64,000 nt of DNA from Apus apus (Eukaryota; Chordata; Aves; Apodiformes; Apodidae), in assembly GCF_020740795.1 (NCBI RefSeq), contig NC_067312.1, positions 67,848,905 to 67,912,904 on the forward strand, in the 5' to 3' direction. A program made the translations under genes and the position numbers. Of this stretch, positions 1 to 14,819 are shown piece after piece. The first letter of the stretch is position 1. The number at the start of each line of letters is the position of its first letter. The notes under the pieces are model-generated. The model did no database searches. It was not told where the DNA came from and saw only the letters and a list, made by a program, of their open reading frames with translations.

Positions 1-764
1 CACTGGAGGTGTTCATCTCTCTCCTTTAGAGAGAACAGACAAGTAATTTGATGTTTCAATTTAGATGGCTAGAGTTAGGACTGATAAATCCCACTCTTAC
101 AGACTTTAACATCATCTTAATTACCCTTTTCTATCTCTTTATTTCCAAATAAGAAGAGTTGAGGAGTATTTCTATTAGCTGAAACTATATACTTCTTGCA
201 GATGATCCCAAAGCAGTCAGATATGAAATTAGTTTACAAATATTTGTCAAGAATAGAAAAAGCAAGCCAATTATTTTTTGTTCTCATTTAAATGTCGTTT
301 AAATGGCATTCATGGATGTGAGAGATATTTGTTACTCATTTGGGGCAATTTCTTGTAACAGAGTCTTTAATCTTCATTGGCATCGTTTTGTAGACTGAAT
401 CTCTTAACAATACTTAGCACACCTGTTTGCTCAGTTACAGAAGAGGCCATGTTTTCAAGCTGCAGATACTCAATCTAGTGTAGCTTAGCATTGAAGAAGT
501 ATGTGGTTGGAGCTTTGGTTAGAATGCAGTTTTGCTGAAGTGAATTATGGGAGGGTGAGCCTAATTTATAACCATGTCATAATATTGTATTAACAGCAAT
601 TCAAATAAACTTGTCTGTAAGTTTTTTAAGATTTTGTGACCTCTCAAAACACATTGTGGCCAAACACAGTTTTTAAAGGCATTTATTATTAATTACATTG
701 ATGTCCAGAATATGTTCAGAACACACAGACTTGACAATTATTTTTCTAGTCAATATTAAGACCA

Positions 765-858
765 TTCTGCCTATAATCTAAGCAAGACCTGGAAAGGGGA
801 ATATATCAATTTTCTGCCTATAATCTAAGCAAGACCTGGAAAGGGGAATATATCAATT
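765..858. repeat. Exact 47-bp tandem duplication
   Basis: Bases 765-811 are repeated without a mismatch at 812-858. The unit starts TTCTGCCTATAATCTAAGC and ends ATATATCAATT. Two perfect head-to-tail copies of a non-simple sequence suggest a recent duplication or an assembly artefact. Confidence 0.97.
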
Positions 859-3800
859 TTTTAATCAAAACTCTGTTTAATAGTAGTACTCAGTATTATA
901 TGCATGCAATTTAATTTTCCTATGTTGAGTTCTGGTAATCCCACTCAAGTGCACAGGAGCCTCCATTATCACAGGAAAATCAGTTCCTAGATATTTTTAA
1001 TTGACTTTGCAGAATCAGCAGATGCTTTTGAAAGCTCTGATGTGAATCATTATTTGGGGTTACCATCAAAGATAGCAGCAAAGCTAGGAACAAAGCCTAC
1101 TTACTCTCACTCTGCTGTTTCAAATATTTTTTTCTGGTTTCTAGGATTAGCTTTCTATTACAAACTGCAGCAATTATAATTACAAAATACCAACATCCTA
1201 TGCCTTAGATGCAGTGTGTATTCAAGGGATTCCTGGATGCACAGATGAAATTCCCAGAGATATCCACAAATCTATGTAATATTTGGTTCTGTTTACCTCC
1301 ATAGTTCACATATATTCTTGGTGTTTTTTGTTGTGTGTTTTGTTTTTTTTTAATAATAATAACTGAAAGTATTAATTTCTTACCAATAATGAAAAAAAGC
1401 AAACATTATTTGATCATGACTCTTACCCATGACCTTGCTCAGGCAACAAAGCAAAAGCTGAGGGCTACAGTACTAAAATAAGTACATAGACTAGAAGAAA
1501 AGAAAGCTTCACAGAGCTATCATGTCTCTCTAGCAAGTGGCTTGCAGATAAAATTAATAAGGAAGAGCCCCAGCAATGAGTTCTGCAGTATGCCTTTTCA
1601 GTCCATCAAAAAGCATGGGCTTGACACAGATTTTCGCACTTCTTATAAGGCAAGAGTAAGACTAGATTCCTTGAGCTTAGCTGGTCCAGAGTGTGCTGCA
1701 AATTTTTAATTCTAGCAGCTGGGAGAATACTACCATCATTTGATCCCTAAAAGTGCACTTAATTAGAAGCACTACTAACATTTAGGAAATGTCTTTCTTT
1801 ATGAGTTTTGATTGTTTCTATTCCTTTGGAGCTTTCTGCCGTCTTGCTATAAAGTGACTTCATCTGCGAAACTTGCAACAAGTTGCAGCCAAGTGTCAAA
1901 GAATGCAAACAAAAAGACACAGAGTTTAGAGGTTTAATATTTACGTAGTGTTTTAAAATAGAACATCTAGTCCAACATACATCGGGTTTAGATGTGGAAA
2001 AGGCAAAGGACTAGTCTGAGAAACAGTGCACTATGCAGCTATTCTACCCTGTAATAAGATTTCACAGGCAATTGTGTTTTTAGGTTAATTTACACATTGC
2101 TTTGTACTTGTCAGAGTCATCCTTTTTGTCTGGAATGTTATTGAGAGGAGAGATAACTGAAGGATATGTGTAACATCAAACACTTGCTGATCTGTATAAA
2201 GTGAAATAGTTTCTTGTTTATGTTTCTCATGACAGTTACAGAAATTGGAAAGAGGCCCACATCAATATAGTCAAATTGTGTAAGCATGGCCACATGCCAA
2301 AAAGAGGCATAAAGTGGGAGGACATTTGGACACTACATAGGCTTTTGCTGATGTTTTTCCCATCAGTACATTTTACGTTTGTAAAAAACAAATATAATTA
2401 TATACATAGGCACTTCTATGACCTGTTTTTCAGAAGATAGGATACTAACAGCAAGTAGATGTCTAGTTCATCTACTTCAGTGTTCTAGGCTTTTATTTTT
2501 CTACTTTGACTATTAGTCTACTTTGCATTAGTCTTTTATTATTCAAAATCTTGGCCACAGATAATCAGACACTCTTTTCTAAATCCATGCCTTTATGTTC
2601 CAGGCTGCAGTTCAGAATAAGGGTAGCCCAAGCCCACACCATAAACACAGGTGATCCTGCAGGCAGTGATGTTTCACTGGCAGCTGAGGTTCCTACAAAC
2701 TACTCGGGAGAGCTGGTTCTCAAAGGAATGGCCATTCAGAAGACAAAGTGAGCACAAGCTTGAAAGAAAAGTTTAGGAGGGGAGCTTATGACTAATCTGA
2801 TCCAGCCAGCTGATGGGCGTGTCTCATTCCCAAGATAAGCAGCCTTCAATCCTTTCCTGGTGGTAGTTATCATTCAAGAAGTTTAGTGTGGACCTGCTAA
2901 ACACCCATACTTATCATTATTATTCACTCCCACTGACTTCCTCACATGTATTCCTTAAGTTCCAAGTGTTTTCTGCATGAGTCCCCTGCTGTCTCTCACC
3001 TATTAGGGAAATATCTTCTCTCATTATACTGTTAAGTAATAATTATCAGGAATGTTGTGAAAGTGCCAGTGATAAGGAAAGGCTGCCTGGGGCTCATGTT
3101 GTGACTAAATCAGCTGCAGCACTCATAAGGCTATCTCACATGGCCATATATGCTACACTGAAAGCTCTTGGCTACTCCTCATGCTCAACTGTGCCAGGAA
3201 CTAGGTTATGATGAGACCCGGTTGCACTGTCACCCATGTGCAGTGCAGTTAACATCTAAGCTACATCCATTAGAATCTCCTGTCATTTGCCTTCAAACTT
3301 TCAGAGCTTTTTCCTTTTGGCCCCTCCATGTGTTTTCTGGGGTCCAAACTTTGTGAACATTTTGATGGATGGTTCATAACACCAGAAAGATTGGCTCATT
3401 GGAAATTGTCCACTTTCAGCCCAACTAAATAATCCACTTCAGGGGCCTTGGGCCTTTTTGGACTTGGGTTCTGCATAACATTTTATCTGGGGAAGGACAC
3501 AGTGGTTTCTAAATTCAAAAAGGCAGAAAAACAAATGGTAGCAGACAGTCATCTGAGTAATTCTGAGGTTTCATGCTGGATCAAGATGGGAACGAAACCT
3601 GAAATTGCTATTAAAACTTGTATGTCAGCCTCTCTTCATGTTTTTATTAATTGTGTTTGTTCCAGTAATGACTAAAGAATAAACATTAATAGAGTCTCAC
3701 TTATCATTGTACAAAAATAAATAGGTAGAAATGCATATTGTTGCCTTTTTAGTGCTTTATTTTTAAAGTCCATTTGGAGGCTCTCTGAGGTACATGTTGT

Positions 3801-3927
3801 CCTGCTTGCAGCCAGCCAGTCAGGAAGATGAGCAAGTGTTCTGTGCTATGCAAAACTGCTATGCTGTAACATTGTGCCTAAATATGAGACTGAAAGCAAC
3901 TTGCCAGTATACAAAGTTGTATAACCT

Positions 3928-3957
3928 CCCCCCCGAAAAAAAAAAAAAAAAAAAAAA
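3928..3957. repeat. Oligo(C) then oligo(A) tract
   Basis: Seven C residues (3928-3934), one G and then 22 A residues (3936-3957). It may be the tail of an old retroposed sequence or simple slippage. I see no recognisable retroposon body immediately upstream. Confidence 0.9.
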
Positions 3958-6900
3958 TCTTGTTGATGTGGAAGTAAAACAACATGAAGATTAGGGCAAA
4001 CTCTAAATTACTAGAATCATTGTGTTCAACACAGGTCAAGTTAATCCAAGTAAATTTTTAATTACAAAACTCACAGCAACACCTTGAATGATATGATTCT
4101 TCAGACTCACCTTGTTCATATTAATCCTTGATTGATTCTCCTGGGAGGGGTTCCTGCAACAGGAATTTAAAAAGGACTCACGTGCTCAGGCAAATTTTCA
4201 GAATACTTACTTCTGCTTCACTGATTAGTTTGTAGAACTGTCATGTGCATTTGCGTGGCTTGAAAAGCACTCATGCTGCTTGAAAAGCAAGGAGAGTTGC
4301 ACGGGTACAATAATGCTGATACTGGCAACTGACTGCAAAGGAACAATCTATTTAAGGGTGTGTTGTTTTAAGACCATTTAATTGTCAGTATCATTATCAA
4401 AAGATGAGTGCTGCTTCCAACTCCCCCACTACTGGACATCTTCTGAATAGTTTAATACCCTCTATAGTACCACACATACACCATCCACAAATCTCAGCCT
4501 AAGGTGCATTCTTTTGTTTCCTTCTATAAATATTTAATTACAGGCTCACAGCATAATGTCCAGTTGACACAAGCATGCACACATCCTGGTGTCTACATTT
4601 TCATTGCCTTGTAATCACATAATATTTTATGAATGCTGTGTTAGAAGACATTTAAACATTTTGTATCACAGGAAAATCACTGTGCAGCATACCGGGTATT
4701 TTCACAAAGATATGAAAAAAGTCACACAATTATGACCATCTTTTAGTGTCTGATAACTAAAATGCAAATTAATAGTAATAAAAATGTATTGACATGCATA
4801 AGAAAAGCATAAAAAATTAAACTCTCAAAATTTAGCAATCCACTTTATAGAAATTATACAAACAGAAAAGACATTTCTGCATTATAAAATATAACAAGGC
4901 TTGAAAATATTTACACTGCACTTATGCAATGTAAGTCTAAGCTCTGATGAAGAATATAAGATTTTATCAAGATACATAAATTGTATTTGGATCCCAGCAA
5001 TACAGCAATCAAAACACAGCACAACGCGTATAAAATCTTATCAACCCTGCCTGACAGATATTTTTAAGTGGTTTGTTGGGATGTGTGATAGCTTGTTCCA
5101 TTTTTAACATTTTTAGTATAAAACAAGTAAACTCAGCACTCCAGAGGTGAAAAGAAATGTGAAAGTGCTTATCTATTCATGAATGTGTGGAAAAGATGAC
5201 ACTGTCTCCGGCTTTGCTATTATTAACATTGGTGTTTCTGTAGAGAACTTTTTAGCCTCCTGTGCAACAAAGCACTTTACCATAGGGCAACATTTTAGCA
5301 TCAGCTAATTCTATTCCTGGTCACCAAAACATCTAGTTACTTTTAACAGAATTTAAATGTGTATAAAAATCCTAAGTTTAAATGTTTTACTCAAAGCAAC
5401 TCCTTTTCTGACACAGAATGTTACGTCACTTGAATGGAAAGGACACACATTAAACAGAAGCCAATTTCTTCTTTCTCTCTGTGCATTTTTTTGACAGATC
5501 ACTTATAAATTAACTTTACTCATACAGCACTTAGTTTGATATTGCTCTACTGAAATGAATTGATTTTACTATCAATACTCATGAAGTTTAGATTTCTATT
5601 TTAAATTTCAAAAAGAATAAAAATAATATTTCAGCTGACCTCACAATGAGTGCCACTCTAAAATAACAGATTTTGTCTGAGGCAGATTCCTAATTTTTAA
5701 CAATATAAATGATAATTTTTTAATCTGATTTCCACCACAACTTAATAAACAGCACATTTCAAACTGCAAGGAAAATCTTGTATTCCCCAAAGCACAAGTT
5801 ATTGAAGTACTTCATGGCCCTGACAATAGTCTTCTGGCAGTAATGATCTAAACGCAAATGACATCCGCTGGGTATTTGTTAATTATGTTTTTGAATTGCT
5901 TACAGCTACACTGGAGGATATTTTCCAGGCTCTGATTTCTATTAATAGATGCCTGCTTTGGAAAGCATATAAAACCCTCTGTCCTATCCAGCCTCTTTAT
6001 ACCTAAGACAGTATGTCCCCCTATTTTAGATCATCTACTCTCAATAAAAGACAACAAATTGCTCCGCTGCCATAATATATATGAAATATCAATGTGAATG
6101 CACAATATGTAGTCCTCTAAGTTTTGTGAAACCATTGGTGAGTACTCAAGAGTAATTAATCTGAGACAGCAGTTGTATTTAATGCTTTCATAGACTTCAG
6201 TGTTCTGCAATCCTTCAGGAACAGGTTAGGTTCAGTTCAAAGGGATGTTTATCATAGCTATCTAAATGTCTTGAGATTAGACCAGACTGTAAATAACATA
6301 AAGTGAGCTTTCTTACTAGGCATCTATTAATTTCTCTTTTGATCACTCAGAAACAATTCAAGTGCAATCAGAGTCTGAGCCCAAACCTGGAATGGTGGAG
6401 CTATAGCATTTGCACAATGTTTTGATAACAACTATTGAATTTCAGAAAGTTCTGACAAAAGTTCAGGTCTGCTTTTGTTTTACATCTTCAGCTTCACTGC
6501 ACTGACTGTATCAAAAGAAGGGGCATATATATGTAAGTTTTCTCCCCACTTGTAGGACCATGAAGAATTTAACAGCTAGTTCATATTACAGGAACTCAAA
6601 TATTCTGTCCCACCATCACTGTTGAGTTTCCATCTTTTTCCACACTCAGAAAGGGGAAGGGAGGCAACAAAACACCTACTGCCCCGTGTTTCCAATAGAA
6701 AATATGAGATATATTTTGAAAAATAGGAAGATGTAAATGAGAACAATTATTTAATCCTGAAAATGCTGTGGAATCCTCCCCTCAGAAGATGGAATATTGC
6801 TGTGATAAAACCAGATGTTTTAAAAATTACAGCACTTATTCATAAACTATTATAATTATGGTGTAAGTAACGCTATTAAAATAATTGCTCTTTTTCCATC

Positions 6901-9150
6901 ACCAGGAGATAGCCTCTTAAGTAGCCTTATCCTGTTTTTCCAAAAATGTCCTTGAAAAGTACATACTCACTGCAGACACAAACATATACATGTTGCAACT
7001 TGTGGTACGGATTAAAAAAAAACAATAAAATTCCATAAAAACGTATTACGTATGTATTGACAAGTTGGATAAGAAAGTAAAGACTGATCCAGGAACATGT
7101 ATCTGCTACTTTTGGCACAGAATAAGCCCGACATTACACCTGCCCTGGCTGGGTGAAAGATTGTCTAGATATGAGAAGGCAGAACAAACACTAACAATGA
7201 AGCTTTCATGTGAGGAGCTGGAGAACTATGTGGTGTGAGGGTAGGGCAGACAGAAACGTCTGCTCAAATGAGCTCTCCAAGAGCAGAGAGAGAGCTGGTG
7301 GGAAGTCTACCGTTGCGGGTTTTATTAGCAGGTTAGACAAACATATATCATGAATGTCATTACTGCAGTTGATTTGTTTTACTCCAAAAGAACAATTACA
7401 CACCTTCTCAAATTCTCTTTTCCTTTCTCCCCACCCTGCCCACTCTTGTTCTCATGGTCTTAGTCCACTGCCTTTTTTTCTTAGTCAAACTTGCCTCTCT
7501 AGGTGATCTTCAGCCATTGCAACTCAGGGCTGTAATAACTGTACAGCTTCTTTTCAAGAGAGAAAAAGAATCAAGAAGAAGCCTGGACACACTAAATCCA
7601 GGGGCAAAGGTTTTATTCTCCAGTGGTAAAATCCTGTGAAAAACAGCTTTCTTCTCAGAAACCAGGTGACAAAAATCTGCCTTCTGCTATCCTTGCCAGA
7701 CAGTGTCTGCGATTCTGAGGCTTGATGCAAGTGTAAACGTACCTCTTGGGTTTTTGTGCCAGCTACCTAATTTTACAAACTTTAAGAACTTAGCTGGTCT
7801 ATCTGCTCTCCATAGCTAGTAGAAGGAGTTAGGACCCTCCAGGAGGCAATTAGACTTTGGTGAGTCCAATTGCCTTCTAGAAGTGCACTCCCATCAATTT
7901 CAGGTGGACTCTGGGAGGACAAGGTACCTCAGATGAATGGATTCATTCACTTCATCTGAATTGAGGCTTCTGTGCAGTAAAATAAACTAATTTCCTCAGA
8001 GAACAGGATTGCAAAACTAAAGGGCTCTTGGAGTTAACCTTTAACTTGAATAGCTAATCTAGTGTTTTGTGTACCAAGGATAGGCGAGTTCCGTGCTTTG
8101 GCACAGTCAGGATGCAGGATGTTGGCACTGGCAGCAGTTCAGATGGGAGCTCTGGAAGAAGCTCTGTGTTGCTGTCATCCGGCAGTTCCCGCTTGGACTA
8201 GTCCTGCAATGCAGACTAGACACAAGGACAAGTGAGGAATAAAACCAGTAAATTCATACACAGGGAATGGCCTGGTGGTGGAGCGCAAAAGAACAACCTG
8301 GCTCTTACTGACTGTAGAGTGGAAGAGAGAGGAAGCGAAGGAAAAAAAGGAACAGCTTTATCCTGCTAGGAAAAGAGTGGAGAGAGGGACAGGAAGTAAC
8401 TTGCCCTGCATCTTTTCCCATGTCAGAACACCACTGAGGAAGCATCTGATATAGTTCTCTGAATGTCATTTGCACCCTGGAATCTCTGGCAATAATTTGA
8501 TGTCCAGGGTATTTACACCTGCATTTACCAGGCATAAAAAACCAAAGTACTGCATTTATTTTGTGAAATTAAGAAGATAAAAAATGACAGATCCAATTAG
8601 CCACATGGCTTATAACATTTTGGGCGAATATAAAAATGATAAACATGTACCTATGTAATTTTCTAATATTGTACTGCCAAAATCAGAGTAACTGTCCTAA
8701 TTAATTCATATTTAGACAAATAATCCCTACTGTCTGCATAACAAGTAATTATTTTTTTTCAGTTTGCAATTCTGGGAAAGTTTTAATGCAAAAGTACTGA
8801 TGTTTTATCGTCCTTATTTATCCACAGTGCCTATGAATTCGTGGGATGCATTTTGGTTAGTGTATTGTTGCGACAAACCTCTACAGCTATCTCTGAAAAA
8901 ATCACTCTTTTCAACAGTACTAGCTCATATTTAGAAAATAAATCTTAGCAAAATAAAGCTGGCATAAAGACATACATTTACAGACTAAATAACCAGATTA
9001 TAAACAAGGCAAAGCAGCAACTACCACCAAACCAGCCTCCAAACCTGACAAAAATTTGCATGGGGCGATAATATTTCACAGAGAGGTTGCGACTAAGTAA
9101 AAAATTGATAGTAAGTTTTGACCTTGATGGTTAGTTTGGGGTTTTCAGTT

Positions 9151-9194
9151 TTTGTTTGTTTGTTGTTGTTTGTGTTTATTGTTGTTGTTTTTCT
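9151..9194. repeat. GTTT/GTT simple repeat
   Basis: Low-complexity T/G tract made of GTTT and GTT units. It explains the hydrophobic short open frame that overlaps it, so I do not call a gene here. Confidence 0.85.
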
Positions 9195-12100
9195 TTTAAT
9201 AATAAATTCTCCAAGAATTTCAGTGTTGTTAATTTTTTATCAACTAGATTAAAAAAAGCAGCACAACAGAAATGCAAGTTCGAGCTGAAACAATCTCACT
9301 ACAGAATAATAAAAATATTAACCAACAGAATCTATGTTTTATCTCAGTAATGTGTTTTTCCCAATATCTGCAGAATTACTTCACTGGTAAAAAATAGTTC
9401 TGCAGTTTGACACGTGTCCAAGTCAGAATGCAGGTGAAGAAATCAAGAGCGCCTAAAGTTGTGTGTGTGTGAAGTGTTTAATGTTCAACGTGACATTAGC
9501 CAGATTAAAACATGAGTTTTGGTACATCTGGAGAGTATAGACAGAGGGACAGCAGCTGCAAAGATTTAAAACATACTTTGTATTGTAACTTTTTGTCCTG
9601 AATTTCTAAACTTTTTGCCTTTGGCCCTGACCCTTCCTTCCTGTGCATACTGGATAAACAAAAAACAAAATTTGTACTGCAGAACTTTCAGTGAATCATA
9701 TTTGTATTTATAAGTCAGTTATCTTAAAGGAATATTCATTCATTCTCCAAAATAATATTATTTACCAGAAGAGTATTTTTTTTCCCCAGAAATGCTAGGA
9801 CTAATTTATGTAAAGTATTTATAAGTTTTCAGATAATATTAGGGAAGGCCTTTCTAGTTCTATATATTTAATAATGCTCACACATTAGTACCAGGATACC
9901 ATGGTAATCTTATATAAATTGACAAGACCATTAATTTGTATATAGTTGCCAAATGCGTGAGATGTCTACATGTCATCAACCTACTGACAGGGAATCAATA
10001 AATAAGTGAAGTGACAAGCTTTGCTATTTAAAAATGCCATATTCAGCATTTACCTATTTGATTGGCAAAACAAGAAAACACCTACTTTCCTGTTGTAACA
10101 TGGTACTGGACATCAATATTCTACCTAGAAGGAAATAATTGTCAAATTAGCAAAGTAATAGTGGCATCCACGTTCTAACAGAACTAAGAATTTTAAATTT
10201 TTTTTTTTTTCTAATACTGTATTTCTGAAGTGTGTATTCCCATTCACACAAAATATGCTGTGTGTTTTTCCCTCCAATAGCTGTAACTTGAATTCAAAAT
10301 TTACCAAGAGCTTCCCCCAGACAATATGCAGAATATTTCCTTATCTTTAATATAAGAACAATCTACAGTGCCTGTGGGTGGACACTTCTGTTGCACAGGA
10401 CAGTGTATGTTCATCTGAGAAGCAGGAGTTGTAGGGTCAAATTGAAAACCTCTGTATGAAACTTAAAATAATATTTTATGGAGTTCATTGTCTGTGGCTC
10501 ACAACTAGGCTCAGTTTCTAGAAAAATAAATCCAGGTATATTCAATGCAAATATCATTACTCAATTCTGTTTCCAGTTTCTATTAAATAAATGTATGTTC
10601 AAAAAAGAGCAATAAAATAAATAACCTCAGTGAAAACATTTTAACATGTCCCATGAGAGGGGAAATATTTCAATCTGGAATCTAAACCTTCTCATGAGCT
10701 TCCATATTTTTAACCTTTTTTTTTTCCGTGTACCAAACTGCAAAATAATGTTTAATAAGGGATTTGTTCTAGCAATCTACCTCTGTTTAACATGGCTCTT
10801 AAGCAAACTGCTTGACCTTAGTGGACCTGGACAAGTTTAGTGCTAAATTCACTCTTCAGTGTCTTGCTGAATAGCAAAAGAGATAAACACATGCTTACAC
10901 AATTTGCTAAGTTGAGTGTCTAGCTATGTATATAATAGAGGTATTCAACTGAATAAGGTGTATTATACATCCATTTATTTCAATGCAATTCAGGCCATTA
11001 AGCAGTTTTTAAAATTCAGTGGCTTAAAGGAGTACTGAAACCAATAACCTGGGATCCAATACCTTTCAGCCTGCTAAGACCCAAGCTGTACTCTTGGTGA
11101 AGAGGTAGGACAGAAGCAGACCAAGACAAGGAATATAAAGCAGAAGACTAGCAATAGCTTTAGTAGAAACAATAAGATAGGGATTCTAAATTTCACTTCT
11201 AAATGAGACAAGACAGCGAGAGAATGGAGGCAAATTCTCTTCTAAGGTGTGTCTTTGCTATGGGAGGTAGCTGGCCACAAAAGAACAATCTTGTGAGGTT
11301 TGTCACTGTGGGGACAACCAGAAGGCCAAAAGTAATGAAGTTTCAGTTACCATTTCCATTACAAAATAAACTAAATATACTCTTTTCATAGATGATACCA
11401 TACACAGATAGGAGGAAAAACTCCTGTTTACTGACAGTGTAAAGATAACAAGAAATACTGAGCAATGCAAAGAGACAAATTTAGATATTTTTGCATTTTT
11501 ATGTTCTAGCTGAGAAGATTAACCAGATCTCACAATTAAAGGATGTGCAGAGACAGCCGCAGGAAAGTATTTCTACTGCATTTCCTTCCAGCCCATTCTG
11601 AAAGATAAAGGAGTGCCTATGATATTCATTCCCCTTGACATAAATGGGTGATGACAACAGACTGCAATGTCTGTGGGTGATGCTTGCCATATGTTTTCCT
11701 AAGACGGTTGAAGTAGCTATTTTTGAAAGCAAATTTTACAGTATGACATGTGGGACAGAAATGAGCTATAGTTACAGCAGAAGTTCTCCCTTTTGGTCTA
11801 AATTAACTGTTTACAGGATGTTTAGGAAATATGAATTGGTTAATTGAGCAAAGCAGGAGCAAGCTGGTTATTTGTTTTGCTGGAATTTATGTATCTTTGA
11901 TCAAGGGGAAAGTAAATAAAAATAACAGATTTTCTCTTGAACATTCCTACCAGGATTTTCACCAGATACCACCAGTTTAGTTTTCCAGAATTTACAGAAG
12001 TACCTGATGACCATTTTGTCACCTGCTGCCACTGAATAGCGGTGTTTCCCTAGAAAGAAAAACACTATATAAAATGAGGTAATACAAACATCATCTGGAA

Positions 12101-13412
12101 ACTTAGTCTATAACAGTGAGCAGTGCCAGGAGCAAGCATGAGGAAATTTAGAACAGCAATTAATAAACTGATTTGGGAAGAAATTTTTTCTAACCCTTGT
12201 TAGAGTTTGCTTATACTTTGACAGAAACAGATTCAGATCTTTACAATTCAGCCTCAAAGCAGCTGACAGTTTTTTGATCATCTGAATGGCTAGTCTTTTC
12301 TTCCCATTTACCTTAAGTCTATGATATCTGCATCAACAAGCTAATTATAATGTGTCACTATTTTTTAACTTAATTAATTGTTCCATTCCAGTAGAAAGGT
12401 AGACCATAGCTCCCCATTTTGTCTCTTCCATTGCCTTCCAGCATTTTTCACACATCTACTGTTTTACCCCTCTAAAGAACCAAAACCTTTTCACTCTTAT
12501 TTCCCACTTCTAAGTACTTTTATTCTTCTAAAATGGGAAACCTTTGTCTATTGCAGTTTGTGGTCATTTTTTTGCACACTAATCCATTAGAACTGTCTGT
12601 ATTTTTTCAAATGTAGATGAGTTACATTGAATATTATTATAATTATTTATTGTGCTTTTACCCTTTTTTTAACTGCTGCTGCAGTTTTACAGTTTTAATT
12701 AAGCTATCTTTATGCAATTCAGGTTTTTTTTTCTTTGAATCATTCATATTTACTTAGAAATACCACACACATACTATCTTTTCCAGTGAATTTTCATCAA
12801 CATTGAATTTCCATAGCTTTCCCAGGGACCATTCATTCAGGTTACTCTGAATTTATTCTAGGAAAAAAAGTTTAAAAAAATTTTTACTGACAAGAAGAAA
12901 AATATTTGGCTTCTATCCTATATGAAGACATGGGGCTGCATTTTTTTTATAAAACTTTGATGTAATGATTTTCAGAGTTTAGTGATGAATTCTTTGAAAG
13001 GATGCAGGTGAGTCACTAAGCTTTTAAAGACTTCAAGAGCACATACAAAAATACCCCAAGAAAAAAGAACACTTGACACAATATTTAGCATTGTTCAGGA
13101 ATACAATGAATTATACAGCAACTTACCGTGCCAACATATCTTTAAAAGCTACAAAAAGGACTTACAACAAATATCTGTAATGCAATCTGCAGTTCTAAGA
13201 TAAGTTTGAAGACTGAAAACAAGGGAAAAACAAGTGCATTACTACAAACCTGTGTTTTCAGCTCCCACTACTTATAAGATTATAATGGATTTGACTGCCT
13301 TTGGCATTAGTAATTTCCACAACGAAAATGTGGGTGGAAGAAAAATGTGGAAATGAAAACTGAGAGGGTATTGTATGTTCAAAATATCCACCTCCATTCA
13401 GACACAGTAGAT

Positions 13413-13478
13413 TTTATTCAAGCTGTCATCTTTCCATGCCTCAGTTTTCCCATTTATAAAATGGTTTAAGTCAGAATA
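13413..13478 (+). mobile_element. Probable MIR SINE fragment
   Basis: The segment around 13434-13465 reads CATGCCTCAGTTTTCCC followed by ATTTATAAAATGG. This closely follows the MIR core, which has TGCCTCAGTTTCC then TCTGTAAAATGG. MIR is an ancient tRNA-derived SINE found as decayed pieces in all amniotes. The flanks are too diverged to set exact ends. A chance match cannot be excluded without an alignment. Confidence 0.5.
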
Positions 13479-14819
13479 TGCTCTTTTGTCACTATCAAAC
13501 TTCTCCTGCCTTAGTTTCCTTGTGTTCCCACTTTCATTTCCTCTTCTGAAGATGAAAGGAGAGAAATCATTATTAAAACTGCTTATAAGAAAGCTTACTT
13601 GATTCCCTCCCAACGGCTGCACTCCTAGGTGGTGTCACTGCAAAGGCTGCAGGCATGTTGGAACATGTGTCACCTATGCAGTCATCCTCAGCAATGTGGC
13701 AAAGATCTGTCTTCCTTGACTGGTCACCGAGGTTCTTATCCTCTGATGCCTACCAAACATAAGCAGCACAGTTACATACCATATCTCCCCAAGTATTTGA
13801 ATATGAATTAAAGTTAAATAAGTAGAAGAGGCCACTGGTGACATATGATAGAAGTAGTGTAATCTTTGTTTCCCATACCCATAACCTCCTGAACATGTAA
13901 ACCCTTCAAACTCACAAAACAACATGAAAAAATGTATAGTAAGTTGCTAAATGATATTTTATGCTGCAGGCATATGGGAGCTGTTTAATTTGTCATATCA
14001 AAGTTTGCCATATCCAGCCTGAACTACTCAGTTTAAGGCAGCTATTTTACTCTGCTTTGTCAAGTACCTTTATGGCATCTAGTGAGATGCCTGGAGCAAA
14101 ATTCTGCTTAGGTTTCTAACCATCTTAAATAGCATCCTATAATTAATTAGTATCCATCTTCCTGGCATAAATTTGGTAGTAGAAAGGAATGAAAAATTCT
14201 TGCATTGCAGAAACACGTAGCACACGTGAATCTCTTTGGCAGTGCCTACTCAGGTTCACCCTCTTGGTAAAATGCATGTTAGAACCTCTGTTGATGAGTG
14301 GGTGATCTCAAATCTAACTCAGTTTGACTTAACTTTTATAAGGTCAGCATACAAGACCTGGCAAGTTTACGCTGCTGGAGTGCTACATATAGGGAGTCCA
14401 CAGATTCTACATTAATATAAAGAGAGTATTATTCAGATATGACTGGGACTGATTAACATCAGGCAGTAACCATGACAAACTCCTTAAGAAACACTCTAGC
14501 CAACAGTTACATTTTACAGGCAAATCATGATAGTTTGGAACACAAGAAATTGTTTGTACAGCCATGGTCAAAATACAGTAAAATAAGTCTACACAAACCT
14601 GTCAACATCACTTCAACTACAGAGACCATGAATGCAAAATGTCATCCTGTTAATTTCTGTATTTCCCATTAGTTCTGGATTATCATGCACAAGTATAGCT
14701 TTTCTTTGGAATACTAGGATGTTCTTGTTTTCCTTATTTTGAAAAAACTCTGTTATGCTTTTTCATATCCATAACATATTTGACTCATGTTTGATCTGAC
14801 AAAATAAAAATAATCTTCT
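13479..14819. other. Intergenic, nothing recognised
   Basis: AT-rich sequence with short unrelated open frames on both strands. I see no repeat family, RNA gene or coding exon. Confidence 0.55.

Larger units (their letters stand above)
1..13412. other. 5' flank of SLC12A2, no gene seen
   Basis: This is AT-rich intergenic sequence. Open frames are all short (under about 85 codons), show no recognisable domain and have no splice-linked partners that I can see. The only structure I can name is the 47-bp duplication, the oligo(A) tract and the GTTT-rich tract listed separately. In mammals the sequence upstream of SLC12A2 contains a divergent noncoding transcript, but nothing here proves one. I saw no modern CR1 copy in this stretch. 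Confidence 0.6.

Noticed and set aside
7206..7403. CR1-like phrase (GGTTAGACAAACAT) on the + strand
   Set aside because: Only about 15 bases resemble an old CR1/L3 segment, and the expected following blocks are missing.
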